From Magnetococcales bacterium (GTDB taxonomy: Bacteria > Pseudomonadota > Magnetococcia > Magnetococcales > JADFYX01), in contig JADFZU010000010.1 of assembly GCA_015232365.1 (NCBI GenBank), positions 1-62,341 on the forward strand: a stretch of 62,341 bases of DNA. Reading direction: 5' to 3'. The position numbers and the translations under genes are program-made. The notes under the pieces are model-generated. The model saw nothing but the letters and a program-made list of their open reading frames with translations. It searched no databases and was not told the DNA's origin. Positions 54,527 through 62,341 of the stretch are shown piece by piece (position 1 is the stretch's first letter; each line of letters opens with the position of its first letter).

Positions 54527-55168
54527 ATGTCAAAAGCACTCCGTTATCTAAGCAAAACCCGTCCCGAAGCTGCAACAAACTTAATGGGATTTTATAAGCA
54601 CAGCGTCCAAGCCCTGGATGAAAAAACCCGGTTTCTCATCCAGATTGTTACCAAAATAACTGTTGGTACTGAAAGAGGCCTGCGTCAATATGCACCAAAA
54701 GCTCTAAAAGCTGGTGCGAGTAAAGAGGAGATTCTCGATGCTGCTATGATGGCCTTTCCGGCAGCAGGATTAAATAAACTCCTTGATGCCATTAATATTT
54801 TAAACGATCTAAACCTGCTGCCAGAAGTGGAAGATGAGGCCGGATCTGCACCAAAAGTCAATAAAGATCTTGGACCATTAGATCTATTCCCAGAGAAACG
54901 TATGCAGTGCCTTAAGCGGCCAGATGGGGATCTTCTCGTCTATCGCTCTGGCCCAGAGAAGGTTGCTGTATATAGTGCAAAATGCCCCCACTCCAAAGCC
55001 ACCCTATGTGAAGGTACCGACCAGGGTGATAAGGTTGAGTGCCGGGTACACAACTGGGTATTTGACCTGGAGAGCGGAAAATGTATCGATCCAAGTGAGC
55101 AGGGTGGAAAACGGGATTTGATAGTAGTACCTGTTGCAATTGTTGATGGTCATATAATGCTGCAATAG
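54527..55168 (+). CDS. CMD-like domain fused to a Rieske [2Fe-2S] domain
   Basis: Residues 1-100 resemble the carboxymuconolactone decarboxylase/AhpD fold (TRFLIQIVTKITVGTERGLR, then ALKAGASKEEILDAAMMAFP), but the CxxC and following His of AhpD are replaced (TERGLRQY), so no thiol redox site remains. After a linker (100-122) residues 123-213 form a Rieske ferredoxin with CPH (C153, H155) and CRVH (C172, H175), the right spacing for a [2Fe-2S] cluster. The combination suggests an electron carrier that docks through the helical domain, possibly between the reductase and the diiron protein. The function is inference. Confidence 0.85.
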   Translation: MSKALRYLSKTRPEAATNLMGFYKHSVQALDEKTRFLIQIVTKITVGTERGLRQYAPKALKAGASKEEILDAAMMAFPAAGLNKLLDAINILNDLNLLPEVEDEAGSAPKVNKDLGPLDLFPEKRMQCLKRPDGDLLVYRSGPEKVAVYSAKCPHSKATLCEGTDQGDKVECRVHNWVFDLESGKCIDPSEQGGKRDLIVVPVAIVDGHIMLQ

Positions 55169-55205
55169 GTTTTTTTTGTATCTTTTGGAGAGCTTTGTTT
55201 TCAAA

Positions 55206-55239
55206 CCCATTGGGACAGGGTCGTGCCCTTCCCAATGGG
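55206..55239. terminator. Bidirectional hairpin between convergent operons
   Basis: CCCATTGGGA (55206-55215) and TCCCAATGGG (55230-55239) are perfect inverted copies, and AGGG/CCCT inside extends the stem to about 14 pairs. It lies between the Rieske-fusion stop (55168) and the alaS stop (55275). A run of T precedes it on the plus strand (55169-55178), which would be an A-run before and T-rich tail after on the minus strand, so it suits alaS best. Confidence 0.65.
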
Positions 55240-55274
55240 GAGAACTCTTTCTTGGGTTATGCTGTCGATTTTAC

Positions 55275-57902
55275 TCAAGCTCTATTTTCTGCTACCCATT
55301 TTTTAACTGCAGCTAGAGCAGAGTTTAAATTCTCTGGCTGACTACCGCCCCCTTGAGCTATGTCAGGCCGGCCCCCCCCTTTGCCGCCAACTATTGGAGC
55401 AGCCAGGCGAATTAGATCCCCAGCCTTGATTTTACTGGTTAAATCTTTGGTAACGCCGGCAACAAGGCTCACCTTGCCATCTTGGGGCACGCCAAGAACC
55501 ACCACTACCGAGCCTAGCTTATCCTTGATGCGGTCAACCAGATCACGAACCTCTTTCGGATCCGTTCCATCCAAACGTTTTGCCAGCAAAGCTATTCCTG
55601 ATACCTGCTCAACCTCTGCCGCTAGCTCATCAACCAAACTACCAGAGAGAGCTGACTTGGCATTTGCCAGCTCCATCTCCAGCTCTTTTTGCTTGATTAG
55701 CAGTCGCTCTACACCCTTGACCACATCTGCCGGGCCAATTTTCATTAGAGCAGCACTGCGTTTTAAGAGATCCACATCACCTAGATAACTTTTTCTGGCT
55801 ACCGCTCCGCATACCGCTTCAATCCTGCGCATTCCAGCAGCAATTGCACTCTCAGATAAAATTCGCAGCATACCAATATCACCTGAACGGGCAGCATGGG
55901 TTCCTCCGCACAACTCCATTGTCGGCCCGATGCGAACCACTCTGACCTGATCACCATATTTCTCACCAAACAGAGCTGTAGCACCAGCCTTCACCGCCTC
56001 ATCTGGAGTCATTACTACAGTCTCTTGTGGAGAGTTTGCCAATAGTTCGGTATTGACAATGGCCTCAACTTGCTCTAACTCCTTGGCTGTCATCCCTTGA
56101 TAGTGGGAAAAATCAAATCGTAACCGCTGGGCATTAACCAGAGAGCCGGCCTGTTTAACATGATCACCCAAAACTTTTCGCAGAGCATAGTGCAGATAGT
56201 GGGTTGCCGAGTGGTGTAGGGATACAGCTTGTCTTTTGGCCGAATCTACCTGTTGAGTAACAACTGCCCCAACCTTAATTGTTCCTAGTGTCAACTCACC
56301 ATTATGTACATACAGATCTGTTACAGGTTTAGTAGTATTTTTTACGGTAAATAGAAGCCCGTCAGCCAGAATCTCTCCGGCATCACCAACTTGTCCACCA
56401 GCTTCACCATAAAATGGGGTCTGGTTGGTGACAATCTGTGCCGACTCTCCTTGTGCCAATGAGGTGACAGATTTGCCATCCTTGATAATAGCCGTAACCC
56501 TACCTTGGGCCGAGAGGGTGTTGTAACCCAAAAACTCAACAGCCCCAAGTTGCTCACGAAGCTCCTGATAGACTGCCGATACCTGCTCATCACCAGAGCC
56601 AACCCAAGCTGCCCTGGCCATTTTACGCTGCTGTTCCATATGGCTCTCAAAACCGGCCATGTCAAGAGCTATGCCCCGGTCTTTAAGGATGTCTGCGGTA
56701 AGATCCACCGGAAAGCCATAGGTGTCGTATAGCGAGAACACCGTACTACCAGAGAGGGTATCCCCTGCAGCAAGCCCGGCTACCGCCTCTTCAAGTATTT
56801 TCAGTCCTGAACCCAAGGTGGCAACAAAACGCTTCTCTTCAATCTCAATCATCAAAGAGATGGTCTTCTCTTGAGCCACCAACTCTGGGAAAAAGTGCCC
56901 CATAAGCTTGACTAAAACCGGGACCAAGCCATAGAGAAACGGTTTGGTCAGTCCTATCATCCGTCCGTGACGCAGTGCTCTGCGCATAATACGCCGCAGC
57001 ACATAGCCTCGACCCTCATTGGCAGGCAAAACACCATCAGCAATAAGAAAACTAACCGCCCGCAGATGGTCAGCAATCACCCGCAACGAAACCAAGCTAG
57101 CCGGATCGTCTGGATGAATATCTGCTGTTTTTGCAATGGCTTGAATCAGGGGTTGGAAAATATCTGAATCATAGTTGTTGGTCTTGCCTTGTAAAATAGA
57201 GGCGATTCGTTCCAGTCCTGCTCCAGTATCAATACAGGGGTTGGGCAGGGGGGTCATGGAGCCATCTTCAGAGCGGTCATACTGCATAAAGACCAGATTC
57301 CAAATCTCTACAAAACGGTCCCCTTCTTGCTCTGGTGAGCCTGGAGGTCCGCCGGGAACCTCTGGACCGTAATCATAAAAAATCTCCGAGCAGGGACCGC
57401 AAGGGCCAGTTGCACCCATGGACCAGAAGTTATCGCTGGTATCAATGCGGATTATCTTATCCTCAGAAAGTCCGACACTGTCTCTCCATACCTCATAGGC
57501 CTCATCGTCACTGCTGTAGACCGTTACCAGTAATCGCTCCTCCGGCAATCCCAGCTCTTTGGTGACAAACTCCCAGGCAAAGGGGATCGCCTCGGCTTTA
57601 AAATAGTCGCCAAAGGAAAAATTTCCCAACATTTCAAAAAATGTGTGGTGACGAGCTGTACGGCCTACATTCTCCAAATCGTTATGTTTGCCACCAGCCC
57701 GGACGCATTTTTGGCTTGAAACCGCCCTTTTATAACTCCGGCTCTCCTGGCCTAAAAATAGCCCCTTGAATTGATTCATTCCAGCATTGGTAAACAGGAG
57801 AGTGGGGTCATTTTGAGGGACCAAACTTGATGAAGCCACGTGAGTGTGTGCATGGCCCTCAAAAAATGCGACAAATCGCCTACGAATTTCATCTCCGGTC
57901 AT
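55275..57902 (-). CDS. alaS: Alanine--tRNA ligase
   Basis: AlaRS charges tRNA(Ala) and edits mischarged Ser and Gly. The N-terminal class II catalytic core shows FFEGHAHTHVASSSLVPQND, TNAGMNQFKG and GATGPCGPCSEIFYD. The editing domain has HHSATHYLHYALRKVLG and CGGTHAARSGDIG with the zinc ligands. The C-terminal C-Ala domain ends with GKGGGRPDIAQGGG. At 875 residues it is full length. It starts 27 bases after the REC-PAS-DAC gene, so the two are probably co-transcribed. Confidence 0.97.
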   Translation of the reverse strand: MTGDEIRRRFVAFFEGHAHTHVASSSLVPQNDPTLLFTNAGMNQFKGLFLGQESRSYKRAVSSQKCVRAGGKHNDLENVGRTARHHTFFEMLGNFSFGDYFKAEAIPFAWEFVTKELGLPEERLLVTVYSSDDEAYEVWRDSVGLSEDKIIRIDTSDNFWSMGATGPCGPCSEIFYDYGPEVPGGPPGSPEQEGDRFVEIWNLVFMQYDRSEDGSMTPLPNPCIDTGAGLERIASILQGKTNNYDSDIFQPLIQAIAKTADIHPDDPASLVSLRVIADHLRAVSFLIADGVLPANEGRGYVLRRIMRRALRHGRMIGLTKPFLYGLVPVLVKLMGHFFPELVAQEKTISLMIEIEEKRFVATLGSGLKILEEAVAGLAAGDTLSGSTVFSLYDTYGFPVDLTADILKDRGIALDMAGFESHMEQQRKMARAAWVGSGDEQVSAVYQELREQLGAVEFLGYNTLSAQGRVTAIIKDGKSVTSLAQGESAQIVTNQTPFYGEAGGQVGDAGEILADGLLFTVKNTTKPVTDLYVHNGELTLGTIKVGAVVTQQVDSAKRQAVSLHHSATHYLHYALRKVLGDHVKQAGSLVNAQRLRFDFSHYQGMTAKELEQVEAIVNTELLANSPQETVVMTPDEAVKAGATALFGEKYGDQVRVVRIGPTMELCGGTHAARSGDIGMLRILSESAIAAGMRRIEAVCGAVARKSYLGDVDLLKRSAALMKIGPADVVKGVERLLIKQKELEMELANAKSALSGSLVDELAAEVEQVSGIALLAKRLDGTDPKEVRDLVDRIKDKLGSVVVVLGVPQDGKVSLVAGVTKDLTSKIKAGDLIRLAAPIVGGKGGGRPDIAQGGGSQPENLNSALAAVKKWVAENRA

Positions 57903-57929
57903 CTTGACTCGACCCTTATTATGTGAGGA

Positions 57930-59918
57930 TTATATACGATTACGAAAATCAGGAAACCAACCGACAGTATCTTTGTCCATATTAAAAATTGCCGCTATCG
58001 GACCATCCTGAGAGATAACAAAAGCAACCACTCCTGGGTGGTGGCTAACAAAATTTACTGCTGAAGCATGTCTAGTTCCATATTTAGCAAGGTCCACTTT
58101 TCTAGTAATGGTTGCTGTATCGTCAAGGCAGTAAACGGTCTCGCCCCACCATTGCGGTGCAGAAAGAACAGCACCAAATGATAGAGGCCGTAGACGGTGT
58201 GAGATTACCAACGCTCCATCAACACGGGTTAAATGGCTCAGAAGGTCAACATGCTCTGCAAGGCGTTGCCCGATCTCATGGCTCCCTTCGTTACCCCAGC
58301 TATTGCGGGGATTGATTTTTTTCTTCTCTTTTTCGGAACCCTGTTCTTCCTGAATGCATAGTTGCCGAATCAGGTCTGACGCATCCGGTCCATCGGTAAA
58401 CATATATTTTGCAACCATGGATTTTCTAACAATCTTATCACTCTCATCAGGTAGCCATAAAACAATACCGCCATGGCCGCCTCGCCCAGCAGCCATGAGC
58501 AATCTTTCAATTAAAACCCGATACCAGTTCCAGTATGAAGCCCCAAACTGTTGGTATTCAATATGAGATTGTACCGCTTTAAACAAGGTTCTGCCGATCA
58601 AACATGAGGTGAACGAACCTGGCTCTGGCTCAGAAAAATAGCCGCCATGAAACCGGGCTAAAACCTCATCACCCCAAAAAATCGCCAAAGAGCCAGAGCG
58701 GTCAGAGCGAACGGTCAAGACACCTGAATCCTGGTTGTTATGTATCTCACTCTCCTCGGAAGATTGAGTGTTGCCTGAGCGGCCGACCACTACACCCCAG
58801 ATTTCCAAAATCCGGGGGTCGCTATCTTTAGTACAGACGGCAATAGCGGTAGTTTCAGGATCAAAACCACCGGCAAGTTTCACCAGGGTATCGACATTAA
58901 AACGGTGCCGCCGTCTAAAAGAGAGGGGCATGCCTACACAGCTACGGCTTAGAGCCTCATCATAATTAATAAATGAAACCTTGGGTAGTACCGGGCGGTC
59001 CTCTTTCCTGGAGAGTCCGGCAAGAAATACTGTCTCCATCAGGGTTCTGACATGGGTAAATGAGATATGGGCAAGAGTGACGCCACTTACCCGGCTCCAG
59101 ATAGCCATAATCTGCTCTATGATATGGACATCAAAGAGAGCAGTCCCCTCAATAACCCGTTTGCGTTCGGAGATGTCGCGAATTACAGCAGAGAAAAAGA
59201 TCTCTCCAGAGACCTGCCATGATGCCAAGGAGATTGACGCCGGAAAAGTGGTTCCGTCCCGGCGAAGGCCAAGTGACTCTATACTCTTCTCTGGAAAGCG
59301 TAACTCCCCAGCCTCAACCGCTTGATTAAAAGCATTTTCATGATTACGCTGAAACTCTTCTGGAAGCAATAGGGATATGGATTTGCCAAGTATCTCCTCT
59401 CCGTTGTAACCAAAAACCCGCTCAGCACCTTTATTCCAGAAGTTTATTATGCCACTACAATCAACCGAGATCATGGCATCGGCGGTTGAATCGGTTACAG
59501 AGCGGAGGCGGCCTTCACTTTTTTGCAGTGATTCCAGAGTTTTCTGCCGCTCTAATATCAGCCGGATACGGTGTCGGAGCACCGCCCAGTTAATCGGCTT
59601 TGGAACATACTCCTCAGCCCCGGCAGCAAAGGCCATATCTACTGAAGCATCATCGTTTAGAGCTGTCACCATGATAACTGGAACTACATCTGGAGCAGCT
59701 AAATTTTTCAGCCCTTCACAGGTACTAAAACCATCAAGTCCCGGCAGGTTTGCATCTAAAAGCACCAGGTCAGGCCGGTCGGCACGAAACAGCTTTAGAG
59801 CGTCCACGCCAGTTGTTGCCTCAGTGACAACATAGCCCTCTTCCCGCAACAAAAGGTCGAGTAGGACTAGTACATCCGGGTCGTCATCGACCAAGAGAAT
59901 GTGGGTTTTATTTGCCAT
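57930..59918 (-). CDS. Receiver-PAS protein with C-terminal diadenylate-cyclase-like (DisA_N/DAC) domain
   Basis: A 662-residue fusion. Residues 1-120 are a CheY-like receiver with D55 (LLDANLPG) and a Lys in YVPKPINW. Residues about 130-255 form a PAS domain (FWNKGAERVFGYNGEEILGK) ending in IRDISERKR. Residues about 265-560 are an unassigned region resembling the sensor domains (DACNV type) found before DAC domains. At the C-terminus the DAC motifs appear: VDGALVI (D567-G568-A569) and YGTRHASAV (G614-H617), then VAFVISQDGPIAAIF. In active DisA the second motif is RHR; here it is RHA, so c-di-AMP synthesis is uncertain. alaS follows 27 bases later. The output might be c-di-AMP or nucleotide sensing. 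Confidence 0.75.
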   Translation of the reverse strand: MANKTHILLVDDDPDVLVLLDLLLREEGYVVTEATTGVDALKLFRADRPDLVLLDANLPGLDGFSTCEGLKNLAAPDVVPVIMVTALNDDASVDMAFAAGAEEYVPKPINWAVLRHRIRLILERQKTLESLQKSEGRLRSVTDSTADAMISVDCSGIINFWNKGAERVFGYNGEEILGKSISLLLPEEFQRNHENAFNQAVEAGELRFPEKSIESLGLRRDGTTFPASISLASWQVSGEIFFSAVIRDISERKRVIEGTALFDVHIIEQIMAIWSRVSGVTLAHISFTHVRTLMETVFLAGLSRKEDRPVLPKVSFINYDEALSRSCVGMPLSFRRRHRFNVDTLVKLAGGFDPETTAIAVCTKDSDPRILEIWGVVVGRSGNTQSSEESEIHNNQDSGVLTVRSDRSGSLAIFWGDEVLARFHGGYFSEPEPGSFTSCLIGRTLFKAVQSHIEYQQFGASYWNWYRVLIERLLMAAGRGGHGGIVLWLPDESDKIVRKSMVAKYMFTDGPDASDLIRQLCIQEEQGSEKEKKKINPRNSWGNEGSHEIGQRLAEHVDLLSHLTRVDGALVISHRLRPLSFGAVLSAPQWWGETVYCLDDTATITRKVDLAKYGTRHASAVNFVSHHPGVVAFVISQDGPIAAIFNMDKDTVGWFPDFRNRI

Positions 59919-60131
59919 TACACCCTAAACGCCATCTTTTCAAAAAGAGTTGTAAACATTACCGCCCCCTAATTTGCCACAGCCAAGAAAAACCTGCTAT
60001 GGGAATTTTCGACAATTATATTCACACTCGGCTTGTTTATTGCTAGAATTATACTTGATGGTGAGGTGAAAGAGCCTGATTTGACGCTAAAATTTGCTAA
60101 ATATTGGCACTCAAAGAAGAGATCAATAAAT

Positions 60132-60722
60132 ATGAACATATACCAACAAAAAATATTACGCTCGATAATAGTTCTCCTTTTTACCGCTTTTGCCCTATCT
60201 GGCTGTAACGATGAAATTACCATGGATGATTTGGAAACCCGCCATGGCAGGGCCTACGTTAAAGGTAGTAAAGTTCCATTTGAAGGTCAGGTATTTGATT
60301 ACTATGATACAAATGCAGAGGATAAAGAGAATCGGAAAGTCTTTCGGGAAGGGTTCTATGTTGACGGTTTTAAAAGTGAAAAATGGACCACCTATAAATG
60401 GAGTGGTGCAAAAGTAGAGACCCCGTATAAGTTTGGTCGCAAAGAGGGAATTGAGAAAACCTTCTTCTCAACCGGAGGTCCGGCGAGGGAGCAACGTTTT
60501 TTTGACGGAAGACCTCATGGAAACGATATCCACTTCAACAGACAGAGAGAGATAACCAAAACCATTTTCTACCGTAACGGCACTCCCGGTGCACCACCGC
60601 CGGACCGAAAAGCAGAGATTAAACTAGCTGAAGAGGAGGAGATAGCCGCACAAAAACGTAATGAAAGACTGTTTGGAAAACGGAAAAAAAGCTGGATAGA
60701 ACATGCTCTGGAGATACTCTAG
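60132..60722 (+). CDS. Lipoprotein with MORN/YwqK-like repeats
   Basis: Starting at ATG 60132 the protein has 196 residues and a lipoprotein signal: Lys-rich start, hydrophobic IIVLLFTAFAL and lipobox LSGC with the lipidated Cys at about 25. The body contains repeated short beta-hairpin words with Phe/Tyr and Gly (GFYVDGFKSEKW, YKFGRKEGIEKTFF, RFFDGRPHGNDIHF), as in MORN or YwqK repeat proteins. The C-terminus is charged and helical. The frame is open upstream to 60033 but without ribosome site or signal. Role unknown; it is convergent with the BepA-like gene. Confidence 0.75.
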   Translation: MNIYQQKILRSIIVLLFTAFALSGCNDEITMDDLETRHGRAYVKGSKVPFEGQVFDYYDTNAEDKENRKVFREGFYVDGFKSEKWTTYKWSGAKVETPYKFGRKEGIEKTFFSTGGPAREQRFFDGRPHGNDIHFNRQREITKTIFYRNGTPGAPPPDRKAEIKLAEEEEIAAQKRNERLFGKRKKSWIEHALEIL

Positions 60723-60766
60723 TATCTTTATTTTAGAGTAAAATCATCGCAATGATGTTCCATGGC

Positions 60767-62158
60767 CTAACGATTAAAAAGATTTCTTTTCCGCTCTTTT
60801 CTTATTTGGGCCAGTAGCCGGTCTTTTTCTCTACTGGCGATGCTTTTCTCTATGGAGTTGGGTTTAAATAGACTTATCGCCTCTGAAAAGTGCCATAGTG
60901 CGGTTTTCCTCTCTCCTACCAACATATAATAACGTCCTAATGATAGATGGCCTGCGGCAGGTTTACTGCCTTTGCCCTGGACCATCGCCAGAAGATAAAA
61001 GTAGCTAGCTCTTTTGGGGTACTTGTTTGTCAGCCTATGTAAGATTTTACTGGCAGGCCGGTATTTTTTCTGCTCTTTAAGTGAGAAAGCCAACCAATAT
61101 AGTAAATCTTCGTTTTCTGGACGCTGCTTTAGTGCTGTTTTGAAGTCACTCTCTGCCTGGGCAGGCCTTCCCCAGTCAACACGGGTTCTGCCCCGCTCCC
61201 GGAATAGATAAGGATCGTTGGGTGAAATTTTTAATAGGCGGTTCAACTCCTCCTCGCTCTCTTGTAAATTACCTGCATAGCGATAGGCAACGGCCAGGCC
61301 GTAACGGTCAGGAAAGCTGGCTGGATTTTTTTTAAGATTGCTTTGAAAGTGGTTGATAGCGACCTTGGGAACCACAGTGCTGCCTGCTAAAAGTTTAGCC
61401 TGGACTCTAGCAAGTTTTTCCCCCTCAGGCTGTGTACTCTTGCTGGTTTTTTCTATCTCATTAGCTATCTGGCGGATCTCCATCACCCGTGTTGAGCTTA
61501 ATGGATGGCTAAGCAGGTATGGCGGCGGCATGGCTTGCCCTTGCTGTTCTTGTAAAATCCTCTCCATAAAATTGGTTAGCCCATGGAGGTTAAAACCGGC
61601 CTCTGCCATATAGTATAGGGCTAGGCGGTCTGCCTGGGTCTCTTTCTGGCGTTGATTTGATAACATTGAAGCTTTTCCGCTTGCAGCACTGCCAATAATA
61701 GATGCCTGGGTAAGCTCCCCACTGCCTGACACTACACCAGCAGCAATACCAGCGACCCCTAAAAGTACTGTCCTTAGAGATGTGTTGGCTAACTCGTTTT
61801 CCAGTTTAGTATGGTGGCCTGCCGAGAGGTGGGCGATCTCATGGGCCATCACACCTGCTACTTCAGCTCTGCTAGTGGCCCGTAGAAGAAGGCCGCTATT
61901 GAAGATAATATCATTGCTCGGCAGGGCCATGGCGTTAAGAGAGTTGTCTAGCATGACATGAAAGCTGACACTGTCAGGAAAAATTCCTGCTGCTTTTAGT
62001 ATAGGGCGGCTAATTTCCTTCAGAAAATCGCTTGTTTCCGGCCCGGTAATAAGTACAACTGTTGGGCTGGCTCCGCTCTTGGCCTCAAGATATTTGCTTG
62101 AAAGCGTACAGGTAAGAGATAGCATTATAAATAAGAGAACAGTGGTGTATTTAGGCAT
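60767..62158 (-). CDS. BepA-like periplasmic M48 metalloprotease with TPRs
   Basis: A 463-residue exported protein: signal peptide at 1-27 (LLFIMLSLTCTLS), zinc motif HEIAH (H106, E107, H110) in VMAHEIAHLSAGHH, third ligand Glu in KETQADRLALYYMAEAG, and a TPR half (about 275-440) with GNLQESEEELNRLLKISPND and WGRPAQAESDFKTALKQRPE. This matches BepA/YfgC, which in E. coli helps outer-membrane protein assembly and degrades stalled LptD. The Cys at 17 is within the signal and does not form a clear lipobox. Confidence 0.92.
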   Translation of the reverse strand: MPKYTTVLLFIMLSLTCTLSSKYLEAKSGASPTVVLITGPETSDFLKEISRPILKAAGIFPDSVSFHVMLDNSLNAMALPSNDIIFNSGLLLRATSRAEVAGVMAHEIAHLSAGHHTKLENELANTSLRTVLLGVAGIAAGVVSGSGELTQASIIGSAASGKASMLSNQRQKETQADRLALYYMAEAGFNLHGLTNFMERILQEQQGQAMPPPYLLSHPLSSTRVMEIRQIANEIEKTSKSTQPEGEKLARVQAKLLAGSTVVPKVAINHFQSNLKKNPASFPDRYGLAVAYRYAGNLQESEEELNRLLKISPNDPYLFRERGRTRVDWGRPAQAESDFKTALKQRPENEDLLYWLAFSLKEQKKYRPASKILHRLTNKYPKRASYFYLLAMVQGKGSKPAAGHLSLGRYYMLVGERKTALWHFSEAISLFKPNSIEKSIASREKDRLLAQIRKERKRNLFNR

Positions 62159-62328
62159 AAAAGTTGCTTTTATTAATCTCTGTAGGTAATGGCCCAGATT
62201 CGGCTATTAGGCTGTCATTAGGTTTTGTTAATTGGTTAAACCATGTTATTAATGAAACATGCCTTTTTTGTCCAGTGTGGCTGAATAGATATTTTTTAGC
62301 GAGTTTTATTATATATTTCGGAGCAATA

Positions 62329-62341
62329 ATGGGTCGTTTTA
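62329..62341 (+). CDS. First codons of a gene cut by the window end
   Basis: ATG GGT CGT TTT follows GGAG with five bases spacing, after an AT-rich promoter-like stretch. Only four codons are seen, so the product cannot be named. The 62159-62328 gap between this gene and the divergent bepA-like gene probably holds both promoters. Confidence 0.4.

Overview
The window is about 62 kb of dense, mostly single-copy chromosomal DNA from a motile Gram-negative proteobacterium. The F1 part of ATP synthase (atpHAGDC) stands alone without the Fo genes, as is usual in Alphaproteobacteria. SecB, a SecB-type export context, a BepA-like M48 protease and MurJ indicate a two-membrane envelope. FliW-linked flagellins, a very long flagellin and a giant secreted repeat protein would fit a deep-branching lineage such as the magnetotactic cocci (Magnetococcia). 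That placement is inference: there is no rRNA and no magnetosome gene here.

Layout. 1-3213: end of purD, purE, a PilZ-like protein, a TsaC-type tRNA enzyme and fxsA. 3440-8375: the F1 ATPase operon, closed by a hairpin terminator. 8510-8666: a MITE-like repeat. 8692-13079: glmU, glmS and srkA. 13164-14171: an AT-rich solitary M.HhaI-like cytosine methyltransferase. 14553-22490: a single 2645-residue secreted protein with 19 Cys-paired beta repeats and cadherin-like domains. 23201-25758: a membrane TPR protein and an inositol-phosphatase-like enzyme.

26084-37444 is a late flagellar cluster made of two operons, each headed by a well-formed sigma-54 (-24/-12) promoter. The first is flgK-flgL-fliW1-fla1 (712-residue flagellin). 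The second is fliW2-mini-flagellin-fla2-small protein-fliD-fliS1-fliS2-small protein. The mini-flagellin (71 residues, 32787-33002) looks like a free-standing flagellin N-terminus placed between FliW and flagellin, and it is one of the two most unusual finds.

37545-49534 holds housekeeping genes: hemW, rph, an M16 peptidase, a DEAD-box helicase, rpsT, murJ, an orphan ABC ATPase, secB, queF, a membrane protein and mutS. 49628-55168 holds a sigma-54 response regulator, tatD, tcdA and a redox group (ferredoxin reductase, rubrerythrin-like protein, CMD-Rieske fusion). 55275-62341 holds alaS, a REC-PAS-diadenylate-cyclase-like fusion (the second most unusual find), a lipoprotein, a BepA-like protease and the first codons of another gene. 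The sigma-54 regulator at 49628 could act on the two flagellar promoters, but nothing in the sequence proves it.
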